Below are positions 18,074 through 26,326 of a stretch of 64,000 nt of DNA, piece after piece. Source of the DNA: Reyranella aquatilis (GTDB lineage: Bacteria > Pseudomonadota > Alphaproteobacteria > Reyranellales > Reyranellaceae). Within the stretch, counting starts at the first letter, position 1. The number at the start of each line of letters is the position of its first letter. The stretch lies in contig NZ_JAJISD010000003.1 of NCBI RefSeq assembly GCF_020880995.1, forward strand, positions 1 through 64,000. The letters run 5' to 3'. The notes under the pieces were generated by a model that was given only the letters and a program-made list of their open reading frames with translations, had not been told where the DNA came from and did not search any database. The translations under genes were made by a program, and so were the position numbers.

Positions 18074-18871
18074 TCAGGCCGCCACGGCCCGCAACTCGGC
18101 CGCCAGCGCGACGTCGCCTTTGGTCGAGAAGGTGAATTCGTAGGATGACGGGTCGACCGTGAAGCGATTGTGCTCGCGTGCCCGGCCCTGGGCGTCGAAG
18201 CGCGTACGCGTCAGCACCAGGACCGCGCTCCTCGCGCCAACACCCAGGCAGCGCGCGACGGTGGCTCCGGCAAGCTCTGCGCCGATGGCGCTTGTGGAGG
18301 ATGCGATCGGATGGTGCAGCAATACGCTGTGGACGGCAGCGGTGGACATCGCCTCGATGTCGGCGGGCAACAGCGACGCCGCGTCCGGGGTAAGCCAGTT
18401 GGCGGCAAGCACGATCGGGCGGCCAGCGGAGAAATAGAGCCTATCGAGCTTCACGGCCTGCGCGCCCGGCGCTAGCTTGAAAAGATCCACTACCTTCGGC
18501 GGCGGCACGGCGCGTTCGAAGGCGATCAGCCGCACTTCCGGCCTGGGCGCCTTCGTCAGCAGAATGTCGAAGAAGCCCTGTTCCGAAAGGAGGTCGTGTC
18601 GCACGACGGCCGGCGACACGAAGCTTCCTTTTCCATGGGCGCGCGTGACGAGACCACGCGACACGAGGTCGTCCATCGCAAGCCGAACGGTGACACGGCT
18701 TACGCCGAGGCGCTCGACGAGCGCGACTTCGGCGGGCAATCGCTCGCCTGCGCGTAGGCTGCCCGAAAGGATGAGCTGTTCGAGCCAGCGCGCGATCTGC
18801 GTCTGCAACGGGACGGGGCTGTTCCGCTCGGGCTCTATCCACGGAAACGGTCGGGTCTGATTGGGGCGCAC
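18074..18871 (-). CDS. GntR-family regulator with UTRA domain (HutC subfamily)
   Basis: The 265-residue protein has a winged helix-turn-helix at about 20-85 (PLQTQIARWLEQLILSG, then LGVSRVTVRLAMDDLVSRGL and the GKGSFV wing) and a UTRA effector domain from about 95 to 255. It should repress its own operon and probably the divergent gene at 18990, responding to a small metabolite of the pathway. The start is a GTG at 18871. The divergent region holds an AAGACG/CGTCTT inverted repeat suited to be its operator. Confidence 0.9.
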   Translation of the reverse strand: MRPNQTRPFPWIEPERNSPVPLQTQIARWLEQLILSGSLRAGERLPAEVALVERLGVSRVTVRLAMDDLVSRGLVTRAHGKGSFVSPAVVRHDLLSEQGFFDILLTKAPRPEVRLIAFERAVPPPKVVDLFKLAPGAQAVKLDRLYFSAGRPIVLAANWLTPDAASLLPADIEAMSTAAVHSVLLHHPIASSTSAIGAELAGATVARCLGVGARSAVLVLTRTRFDAQGRAREHNRFTVDPSSYEFTFSTKGDVALAAELRAVAA

Positions 18872-18893
18872 GAAACCTCTTCGACTTGATTAT

Positions 18894-18913
18894 AAGACGA
18901 CTTAATACGTCTT
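18894..18913. promoter_or_regulatory. Inverted repeat AAGACG-N8-CGTCTT, candidate GntR operator
   Basis: A perfect 6-bp inverted repeat around an AT-rich 8-bp centre lies in the 118-bp gap between the divergent gntR and metallohydrolase genes. This AT-rich patch is the natural place for both promoters. A single site here could coordinate the two arms of the cluster. Confidence 0.5.
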
Positions 18914-18989
18914 GTCATCCGTGAACTCAAGATTGTAGTTTCCCGCGACAACCGGGCGGCTGCCCGGTCCACCATCGCCGAGGATCGAC

Positions 18990-21248
18990 ATGCCGCACTC
19001 AACCTACCTGCCCGAGCGTATGGGCTCGGCCATCCTCTCGCCCACCGACGCGGTCGAGGCCGGCAGCTTCCAGTCGTTCACGCTCGTTTATACGGCGGGA
19101 TACTTCGGCATCGACGACACGGGTTCGATCAAGATCGTCCAGCGTTTCGCGGGCGACATGGGCAAGCCGCAGTGGAGCGATCCGACGGCTGTGAACTACA
19201 CCACCGTGGAAGCGTCGAACGGCGCGGTGCTCGAGGTGCGCTACGACCCGAAGATGAACATCCGGCCATGGGACAAGACCCTGTTCGTTCGCGTGATTCG
19301 CGGCTTCCTGAACGAAGGCGACACCATCACTGTCCGCTTCGGCGACCGCCGGAAGGGTTCGCCGGGCATGCGCATGCAGACCTTCGTCGAACCGACGTTC
19401 GAATTCCGCGTCCTGGTCGATGCCTTCGCGACCTACAACTACGTCGAGCTGCCGATCCAGCCGAACTTCCCCATCGTGTCCGGGCGCGCGGTGACATGGA
19501 AGGCCCTCCTCCCGACCTTGCGCAGGACCGGAGAGAACTTCCGGTTGGGCTTCAAGGGCGAGGACAAATGGGGCAATCCCAGCGACCAGGTCGAGGGCAC
19601 CTTCTCGCTGTGCGCCAATCTCCCGGTCCGCGGCCTGCCGGAGCGCTTCTCGATGGGCCGCGGCGAGGCAGCGAAGTCGATCGATGGCCTCTCGATAGAA
19701 CAGCCGGGCGACCTGCTGATCGACGTGCTCGACTCGGCCGGCCGTGTGCTGTGCCGGAGCAACCCACTGCGCATTGCAGCTGACGCGCCGCTCCGGTCCT
19801 ACTGGTGCGACCTGCATGGCCAGTCCGAGGAGACCATCGGCACGAACTCGGCCCGCGAACTGATCGAGTTCGCCCGCGACCGCGCATTCCTCGACGGCAT
19901 GAGCCACCAGGGCAACGACTTTCAGATCACCACGCCATTCTGGAATGAGCTCAACAGGCTGACGCGCGAATACAACGAAGACGGCCGCTTCATCATTTTC
20001 CCGGGCTACGAATGGTCGGGCAACACAGGGTTGGGCGGCGACCGCAACGTCATGTTCATGCACGAGGGCCGGCAGATCCATCGCTCGTCGCACGCGCTGG
20101 TGGACGACACCTCTGACCTGAAGAGCGATTCCAACAGCGCCGAGCAGCTCTTCCAGGCGCTCAAGGACGAGGATTGCGTGGTCTTCGCCCACATCGGCGG
20201 CCGCTACGCCGACATCAAGATGGCCCATGATGCGCGGATCGAACGCTCCGTCGAGGTCCACTCGGACTGGGGCACTTTCGAATGGCTCGTCCAGGACGCG
20301 CTGGAGCAGGGCTACCGAATCGGCATTCTGGCCAATTCCGACGGCCACAAGGGGCGCCACGGCGCAAGCCATCCTGGGGCCTCGCTGTTCGGCGCTTATG
20401 GCGGCCTGTCGTGCCTGCTCGCCACCGACCTGACGCGCGCCGGCCTGTTCGACGCGCTGCGCCGGCGCCATCACTACGCCACCACCGGCTGCCGGATGGT
20501 GCTGGACGTCCGTGCCGCCTTCGACTCCGAGGCGATGCTCTATGCTGACGATCCGAATCTCGGCGCAGCGCAGCACACGCGCGGCCGAGAGGCGATGATG
20601 GGCGACATCGTGCAATCGACCGACGCGGCTGTGGAATTCATCATCGAGGCCCAGGCATCGGCCCCGATCGAGCGGCTGGAAATCCGCAACGGACTCGATG
20701 TCCTCGAGACATGGCGGCCTTACGAGGCAACGGCCCTCGGCCGGCGCATCCGGGTGATCTGGGAAGGCTCGGAGTATCGCGGGCGCGGGCGCCAGACCAT
20801 CTGGGACGGCGGCTGCACGCTCGAAGGCAACAGCTTCGAGCGCTTCGTGCCGATCAACATGTGGAACCTCGACCGGAAGATCGAGCAGACCGCCCCCGGT
20901 GCCCTGTCATGGACGGCGCTGACGACCGGCGGGTTCGGCGGCTTCGATGCCTGGCTAACGGACCCGCGCGCCGGTACGCTGCGCATCGAAACGCCGCTGG
21001 TGAAGTGCGAGATCTCCGTCGCCGACGTCGGCCGCGAGGACATGGTGATCGATGCTGGCGGCATCCGGCGCCGCATCCGCATCTTCCGCCTGCCCGATGA
21101 GAACCCGCATCGCGAGGTCAAGCTGGCCCGTCGCGTCGCACTCAAGCCTGCCGGTGACAATGCTCTCTACGCGTGCCTGACCCAAGAGGACGGCCACCTG
21201 ATCTGGTCGAGCCCGATTTATGTCTTTCGCGGTCCCTCGGCAACCTGA
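18990..21248 (+). CDS. PHP-like metal-dependent hydrolase (DUF3604-like), 752 residues
   Basis: The N-terminal third (1-265) is beta-rich, without recognised catalytic motifs or a signal peptide. A PHP-type metal site follows: YWCDLHGQSEE (D274, H276), MSHQGND (H306), FPGYEWSGN (E341), FAHIGGR (H401), VEVHSDWGTFEW (H424) and NSDGHKG (D451, H453). DUF3604 proteins have this layout and are thought to be phosphoesterase- or sulfatase-like hydrolases, but no activity is established. A C-terminal beta domain of about 200 residues follows. It is transcribed away from the gntR-receptor-comA arm and likely shares its operator. It ends 35 bp before the convergent metallopeptidase gene. Confidence 0.7.
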   Translation: MPHSTYLPERMGSAILSPTDAVEAGSFQSFTLVYTAGYFGIDDTGSIKIVQRFAGDMGKPQWSDPTAVNYTTVEASNGAVLEVRYDPKMNIRPWDKTLFVRVIRGFLNEGDTITVRFGDRRKGSPGMRMQTFVEPTFEFRVLVDAFATYNYVELPIQPNFPIVSGRAVTWKALLPTLRRTGENFRLGFKGEDKWGNPSDQVEGTFSLCANLPVRGLPERFSMGRGEAAKSIDGLSIEQPGDLLIDVLDSAGRVLCRSNPLRIAADAPLRSYWCDLHGQSEETIGTNSARELIEFARDRAFLDGMSHQGNDFQITTPFWNELNRLTREYNEDGRFIIFPGYEWSGNTGLGGDRNVMFMHEGRQIHRSSHALVDDTSDLKSDSNSAEQLFQALKDEDCVVFAHIGGRYADIKMAHDARIERSVEVHSDWGTFEWLVQDALEQGYRIGILANSDGHKGRHGASHPGASLFGAYGGLSCLLATDLTRAGLFDALRRRHHYATTGCRMVLDVRAAFDSEAMLYADDPNLGAAQHTRGREAMMGDIVQSTDAAVEFIIEAQASAPIERLEIRNGLDVLETWRPYEATALGRRIRVIWEGSEYRGRGRQTIWDGGCTLEGNSFERFVPINMWNLDRKIEQTAPGALSWTALTTGGFGGFDAWLTDPRAGTLRIETPLVKCEISVADVGREDMVIDAGGIRRRIRIFRLPDENPHREVKLARRVALKPAGDNALYACLTQEDGHLIWSSPIYVFRGPSAT

Positions 21249-21283
21249 CGCCAGAAGCGCGTCGGGTTCCGTGCAACGGGGCC

Positions 21284-22033
21284 TCAGCCGCCGTACTGCA
21301 ACAGGATCTCGCCGTTCCTCTTGAGCCAGGCCTGCGGTCCCTCGATGGGGCCGTCGCAGAGCGCGCGGGCCAGCGCCCAGAAGCGCGGTCCGTGGTTCAG
21401 ATGGACGAGATGCGCGGCCTCGTGCGCCGCGAGATAGTCCAGCACCTCGGGCGGCGCAAACACCAGCCGCCAGGAGAAGGACATCGCGGCATCGGGGCCG
21501 CAGCTTCCCCAGCGAGAGCGGGTGTCGCGCACGGTGATGCGCTTCACCGACCGCTCGGTGCGCGCCGCCTTGGCGAGCACCAGCGGCACCAGCTGCTCGC
21601 GCAACTCAGCCGTCAGCCAGTCCTTCAGCCGGCGCGGCAGATGTTCGGCCCGGCCGGCGACATGGATCTCGCCGTTCTCGCGCCAGACCGTGCCGCGCGC
21701 ATCGGGCCGGTGGCGCACGCGGTGCGGCACCCCGAACAGCGGGATCTCCGCGCCGTCGACGAAGGGCCGCCGCTCGGGCAGGCGGCCAAGCCGGGCGGCG
21801 ATCCAGCCGGCCTGCGCCTCGGCGAAACCCACCGCCGCGACGCGCGCCATGCGCAGCGGCGCCGTCAGCACGATGCGGCGGTTGGCGGGGTCGACGCGCA
21901 GCGACGCGCGACGGGCGCGCGGGTTGCGGACGAAGGTCACTGACAGCGTATCGCCCGCATGAGCAATGGTGAGTTGCTCGGGCTCCGGCGTGGCTTTAGG
22001 CAGGAAACGGCTGAACCAGGAGGAAGGCGACAT
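21284..22033 (-). CDS. YgjP-type M48 metallopeptidase (DUF45/SprT-like)
   Basis: The 249-residue protein has the zinc site HEAAH at 204-208 with a third histidine in NHGPRFW, and the family marker TRSRWGSC at 171-178. YgjP-like proteins are small cytoplasmic zinc peptidases of uncertain target. The start codon overlaps the divergent CMD gene start on a CATG palindrome, and ribosome-site evidence is weak on this strand. The last 24 codons are duplicated near 16.0 kb. That suggests the gene once ended directly ahead of the fkbM gene before the intervening segment arrived. Confidence 0.88.
   Translation of the reverse strand: MSPSSWFSRFLPKATPEPEQLTIAHAGDTLSVTFVRNPRARRASLRVDPANRRIVLTAPLRMARVAAVGFAEAQAGWIAARLGRLPERRPFVDGAEIPLFGVPHRVRHRPDARGTVWRENGEIHVAGRAEHLPRRLKDWLTAELREQLVPLVLAKAARTERSVKRITVRDTRSRWGSCGPDAAMSFSWRLVFAPPEVLDYLAAHEAAHLVHLNHGPRFWALARALCDGPIEGPQAWLKRNGEILLQYGG
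21291..21361. repeat. 71-bp direct repeat, right copy (in metallopeptidase 3' end)
   Basis: Partner of 15998-16068, offset 5293 bp, same orientation, five mismatches. It lies inside the intact metallopeptidase coding region, so the gene is preserved while the other copy is a remnant. Confidence 0.85.
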
Positions 22034-22427
22034 GTCCGAAGAACAGGCTCACAAGACGCTCAGCGATGCAGGACGGAAGGTCCTGTCCGAGGTTCTGGGC
22101 GAATCCTATCTCGCCCGGCGTGACGCGACCAACAACGATTTCTGGGCCCCGGTGCGCGCCTTTTCCGAGGAATTCGCCTATGCCTCGCTGTGGACGCGCG
22201 ACGGGCTCGACCGCAAGCAACGCAGCATGATCACCATCGCCATGCTCTGCGCCCTCAACCGCCCGCACGAACTCAAGATCCATCTGGTGGGCGCGCTGAA
22301 CAACGGCTGCACCAAGGTCGAGCTGCGCGAGATCTTCACCCACGCCATCGCCTATTGCGGCTTCCCCGCCGCCATCGACGCGCTGCGTGTCGCCGAGGAC
22401 GTGCTGAAGGAACAGGGGAAGTTCTGA
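22032..22427 (+). CDS. Carboxymuconolactone decarboxylase (CMD) family protein
   Basis: The 131-residue protein has the all-alpha CMD pattern: WTRDGLDRKQRSMITIAML, then ALNRPHELKIHLVGALNNG and an EIFTHAIAYCGFPAAIDAL end. These match gamma-carboxymuconolactone decarboxylase-like proteins that lack the CxxC of the AhpD peroxidase branch. A very strong ribosome site (AGGAGGAAGG) precedes the ATG. The aminotransferase gene begins 1 bp after its stop, so the two are co-translated. The true substrate is unknown; many CMD paralogues are not in beta-ketoadipate operons. Confidence 0.88.
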   Translation: MSEEQAHKTLSDAGRKVLSEVLGESYLARRDATNNDFWAPVRAFSEEFAYASLWTRDGLDRKQRSMITIAMLCALNRPHELKIHLVGALNNGCTKVELREIFTHAIAYCGFPAAIDALRVAEDVLKEQGKF

Positions 22428-22428
22428 C

Positions 22429-23610
22429 ATGGCGCTCGACATAGACCGCATCCGTGACGAGACGCCGGGCTGCGCCCACGTGCTGCATCTCAACGCGGCC
22501 GGCTCCTCGCTGCCCAGCCGCCGCACCCTCGACGCCACCATCGACCATCTTCGGCTGGAAGCCGAGATCGGCGGCTACGAGGCGGCCGACCGGGCGCGGC
22601 CGGTGCTCGACGGCTTCTATCCCTCGATCGCCACGCTGATCGGCGCAGAGCCCGGCGAGATCGCCTATGTCGAGAACGCCACGCGCGCCTGGGACCTCGC
22701 CTTCTACTCGCTCGACTTCAAGCCGGGCGACCGCATCCTGACCTGCGTCAGCGAGTATTCGTCGAACTACATCTCCTACCTGCAGGTGGCGAAGAAGACC
22801 GGCGCCGAGATCGTCGTCATCCCCGATGACAAGCATGGCCAGATCGATCTCGCCGCACTGGAGCGCGCCATCGACAAGCGCACCAAGCTGGTGTCGATCT
22901 CGCACATCCCGACCCAGGGCGGGCTGGTGCAGCCGGCCGAGGCCGTGGGCAAGATCGTGAACGATGCCGGCATCCTCTACCTGCTCGATGCCTGCCAGTC
23001 GGTCGGCATGATGCCGGTCGATGTGAAGAAGATCGGCTGCGATTTCCTGTCGGCCACGGGACGCAAGTACATGCGCGGTCCGCGCGGCACGGGCTTCCTC
23101 TACGCCCGCCAGCGCAGCACCGCGCAGATCGAGCCGATCTTCCTCGACAACCACGCCGCCCGCTGGTCCGGCGACAACGACTATACGGTGATGCCCGACG
23201 CCAAGCGCTTCGAGAACTGGGAGCGCTATTTCGCCGGCGTGATCGGCCTCAAGGTCGCGGCCGACCAGTGCAACGAACTGGGCATGCCGGCCATCTGGGC
23301 GCGCCTGCGCGAACTGGCCGACGGCCTGCGCACGCGCCTCGCGACGGTAAAGGGCGTGACCCTCACCGACCTCGGCGTCACCAAGGGCGCCATCGTGACC
23401 TTCGCCGTCGACGGCAAGGATCACCCGGCGCTGAAGCAGGCCCTGCGCGACCAGCGCATCAACGTCTCGGTCTCGACGCAGTTCTCTTCACGGCTCGATC
23501 TCAAGGGCCGCGGCCTCAAGGACGTGATGCGCGCCTCGGTGCACGTCTACAACACCGAGGAGGAGCTCGACCGCTTCGTCGCGGCGCTGCGGCCGCTGGT
23601 GGCCGGCTAG
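22429..23610 (+). CDS. Class V PLP-dependent aminotransferase
   Basis: The 393-residue enzyme has the fold-type I, class V pattern: YVENATRAWDLA for cofactor phosphate contacts, LLDACQSVGMMPVDV (D187, Q190) and the Schiff-base lysine in SATGRKYMRGPRGTGF (K213). The family includes cysteine desulfurases, isopenicillin N epimerase-like and kynureninase-like enzymes. The active-site loop cysteine of IscS-type desulfurases is not visible, so a racemase, epimerase or lyase role is more likely. It is coupled to the upstream CMD gene and followed 8 bp later by a LysR gene. Confidence 0.85.
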   Translation: MALDIDRIRDETPGCAHVLHLNAAGSSLPSRRTLDATIDHLRLEAEIGGYEAADRARPVLDGFYPSIATLIGAEPGEIAYVENATRAWDLAFYSLDFKPGDRILTCVSEYSSNYISYLQVAKKTGAEIVVIPDDKHGQIDLAALERAIDKRTKLVSISHIPTQGGLVQPAEAVGKIVNDAGILYLLDACQSVGMMPVDVKKIGCDFLSATGRKYMRGPRGTGFLYARQRSTAQIEPIFLDNHAARWSGDNDYTVMPDAKRFENWERYFAGVIGLKVAADQCNELGMPAIWARLRELADGLRTRLATVKGVTLTDLGVTKGAIVTFAVDGKDHPALKQALRDQRINVSVSTQFSSRLDLKGRGLKDVMRASVHVYNTEEELDRFVAALRPLVAG

Positions 23611-23618
23611 ACGGCGCC

Positions 23619-24587
23619 ATGCCGATCATCGCACCCGCGGCATCGTGGCTGCTCGTGGTGGCGGAGACGGGCTCGATCCGGCGCGCGGCGACGCGGCTCA
23701 ACCTCTCGCCCTCGGCGGTGAACCGGCAGATCCTGAACCTCGAGGCGGAGTACGGCGCGGCGCTGTTCGAGCGGCTGCCGCGCGGCATGCGACTGACGCC
23801 GGCCGGCCAGAGGGTGGCGGCGGAGATCCAGCGCTGGCAGCACGACCATGCGAAGCTGGTGCAGCATATCGGCCAGCTGCGCAGCATGGTACGCGGCCAT
23901 GCCTCGCTCGGCCTGATGGAAAGCTTCTCGCGCACGGTCGTGTCTCGGCTCATGACCCACATGCGCGAGCGCCAGTCGCTGGTGTCGCTCGACGTGCTGA
24001 TGGGCGGCACGGCGGAGATCGTCGACCGGCTGGTTGCCGGCAAGCTCGATCTCGCCATCTGCTATGCCGTTCCGAAGCTGCCGGAGATCCGCGTGCTGGC
24101 GAGCATCCAGCCCAGTTCGGGTATCGTGGTGGCGCGCGACCATCCGCTGGCCGACCGCAAGTCGATCCGGCTGGCGGAGTGCGCCAACTATAGTTTCGTC
24201 TTTCCCGATGCCTCGCTTACCTCGCGGCGCATCCTCGAGACGGCGCTCGAACGGGCCAAGGTTCACTTCGCCGGCGTCGTCACGACCAACTCCGTCGAGG
24301 TGATGAAGATGCTGGTGCGCGAGCACAGGCAGATCGCGCTGCTCAGCCTGCCCGATATCGGCGCCGACTTCGCCGACCGCGACCTGGTGCACATTCCGCT
24401 GGCGGACCGCCACGTGCGCGGCTCCCACCTCTCCCTGATCGCGCCACGCCACGCCAGACCCTCCCCGGTCGCGTCGATGCTCGCGGAATTCTTGAGGGAC
24501 GAGTTGCAGGGCCTGCCGGCGCGGCGTGCCTGGACCGGCAGCCTGCGCGAAGTCGGTACGACAAAGGCGGGACGCGGGCGCCCCTGA
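23619..24587 (+). CDS. LysR-family transcriptional regulator
   Basis: The product has 322 residues. The winged helix covers about residues 5-65 (VVAETGSIRRAATRLNLSP, then ALFERLPRGMRLTPAGQ), followed by a linker helix and a periplasmic-binding-like effector domain. The start is an ATG 8 bp after the aminotransferase stop, so it may be transcribed from that operon rather than divergently as is usual for LysR genes. It may govern the CMD/aminotransferase genes or the downstream binding protein and deaminase genes. Confidence 0.9.
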   Translation: MPIIAPAASWLLVVAETGSIRRAATRLNLSPSAVNRQILNLEAEYGAALFERLPRGMRLTPAGQRVAAEIQRWQHDHAKLVQHIGQLRSMVRGHASLGLMESFSRTVVSRLMTHMRERQSLVSLDVLMGGTAEIVDRLVAGKLDLAICYAVPKLPEIRVLASIQPSSGIVVARDHPLADRKSIRLAECANYSFVFPDASLTSRRILETALERAKVHFAGVVTTNSVEVMKMLVREHRQIALLSLPDIGADFADRDLVHIPLADRHVRGSHLSLIAPRHARPSPVASMLAEFLRDELQGLPARRAWTGSLREVGTTKAGRGRP

Positions 24588-24743
24588 TGCGGCCGCAGGC
24601 CGACCGTACGAAAAAACCGCACACTCCGTCCCGAAACTAGCGCTTTTCAGCACCGCGGAACGCCCGCCATGCTGACGGGCCGAGCGGGACAGCGTACGTG
24701 GCATGACGCGTGCACGACCGGCTTCCGAATCGAGGAACACCGC

Positions 24744-26315
24744 ATGACCCATTTTCGCTCCTGGCCCCTGGCCGCGCTGACCGCCTCCGCCCTTCTTGCC
24801 GCCCTGCCCGTACAGGCGCAGTCGACGCTCAAGGTGGCGCCCGAGACGCTGAGCCGCGTGCTCGACCCGCATTTCACGACGTCGTTCACGACGCGCGACC
24901 TGGGTTACCTGATCTACGACACGCTGTTCGCGGTCGACGACAAGTTCGAGCCGAAGCCGCAGATGGTCGAGCGCTACACGATCAGCCCCGACAAGCTCAC
25001 CTACACCTTCGTGCTGCGGCCCGGCCTGAAATGGCATGACGGCCAGCCGGTCACGGCGGCGGACTGCGTCGCCTCGATCCAGCGCTGGGGCTCGCGCGAC
25101 AGCATGGGCCAGACGCTGGCGAAGTTCACCGCCTCGCTGGAGGCGGCCGACGCCAATACGATCAGGCTGGTGCTGAAGGAGCCCTACGGCTTGGTGCTCG
25201 ACAGCCTCGCAAAGATCGGCGCGCCGGTGCCGTTCATGATGCCGGAGCGGATCGCGAAGACGCCGGGCAGCGAGCAGGTGAAGGAGATCGTGGGCTCCGG
25301 TCCCTACAGGTTCCGCGCCGACCTGCATGAGCCGGGCGTCAAGATCGTCCTCGACAAGTTTGCCGACTACAAGCCGCGCAGCGAGCCGCCCAACTGGGCC
25401 TCCGGCGGCAAAGTCGCGAAGATGGACAGGGTCGAGATGCTGGGCATGCCCGACGCCCAGACCCAGGTGAGCGCGCTGACCCGCGGCGAGGTCGACTATC
25501 TCGAGCGCGTGCCGGCCGACCTGCTGCCGCTGTTCGATGCCAAGTCCGGCGCCAAGGCCGAGGTGGTGAGCCAGTACGGCTTCCAGGCGATCATGCGCAT
25601 GAACCACCTGCAGCCGCCGTTCGACAATCTCAAGGTGCGGCAGGCGATCGCCCGCGCCGTCGACCGGTCGATGTACGCCGCCGTCGTGGCCGGCGATCCG
25701 AAGTTCGCCACCGACTGCGCCGCCGTCTTCGGCTGCGGCATGCCCTACGAGAGCAAGGCGGGCATCCCCTCCTTCGACATGGCCGCCGCCAAGGCAATGC
25801 TGAAGGAGGCCAATGTCGACTTCTCGAAGCCGCTGGTGATGCTGCACGTCGCCAACGCGCCGGGCATTGCGGCGCTGGGCAACGTCACGCGCCAGGTGCT
25901 GGTCGATCTCGGCTTCAAGGTCGACATGGTGTCGATGGACTTCCAGACCTTCGCCACGCGCCGGCTCAACACCGGGCCCGTCGACAAGGGCGGCTGGAAC
26001 CTCGCCCACACGACGAACTCCGTGCCCGACCAGGGCAACCCGCTCAGCAACCCGTTCCTGGTCGCCTCGGGCCCGCCGGCCGCCGCCTGGGGCTGGCCGA
26101 AGGACGAGAAGACCGACGAGCTTCGCCTGAAGTTCGCCACCGCGGCCGACGAGTCGGCGCGCAAGGCGATCGCCACCGAGATCCAGGCCCGCGCCTACGA
26201 GCAGGTGCTCTACCTGCCGCTGGCGCAGTTCACGACGCCGTCGGCCTGGCGCAACAATCTCGAAGGCGTGCTGAAGTCGCCGGTGATGCTGCTCTACAAC
26301 ATCGAGAAGAAGTGA
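24744..26315 (+). CDS. ABC transporter substrate-binding protein, family 5 (peptide/nickel type)
   Basis: The 523-residue precursor begins with a signal peptide ending in ALPVQAQ. The mature chain has the SBP_bac_5 features: LIYDTLFAVDDKFEPKPQMVERY, YTFVLRPGLKWHDGQPVTAADCVASIQRW, VGSGPYRF and LKVRQAIARAVDR. Such proteins bind oligopeptides, glutathione, opines or similar ligands for DppBCDF-type permeases. No permease or ATPase genes are next to it, so it is an orphan or partners with a distant transporter. A deaminase gene begins 11 bp after its stop and suggests a nucleoside-like or amino-purine ligand (inference). Confidence 0.9.
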   Translation: MTHFRSWPLAALTASALLAALPVQAQSTLKVAPETLSRVLDPHFTTSFTTRDLGYLIYDTLFAVDDKFEPKPQMVERYTISPDKLTYTFVLRPGLKWHDGQPVTAADCVASIQRWGSRDSMGQTLAKFTASLEAADANTIRLVLKEPYGLVLDSLAKIGAPVPFMMPERIAKTPGSEQVKEIVGSGPYRFRADLHEPGVKIVLDKFADYKPRSEPPNWASGGKVAKMDRVEMLGMPDAQTQVSALTRGEVDYLERVPADLLPLFDAKSGAKAEVVSQYGFQAIMRMNHLQPPFDNLKVRQAIARAVDRSMYAAVVAGDPKFATDCAAVFGCGMPYESKAGIPSFDMAAAKAMLKEANVDFSKPLVMLHVANAPGIAALGNVTRQVLVDLGFKVDMVSMDFQTFATRRLNTGPVDKGGWNLAHTTNSVPDQGNPLSNPFLVASGPPAAAWGWPKDEKTDELRLKFATAADESARKAIATEIQARAYEQVLYLPLAQFTTPSAWRNNLEGVLKSPVMLLYNIEKK

Positions 26316-26326
26316 GGAGCGCCGCC

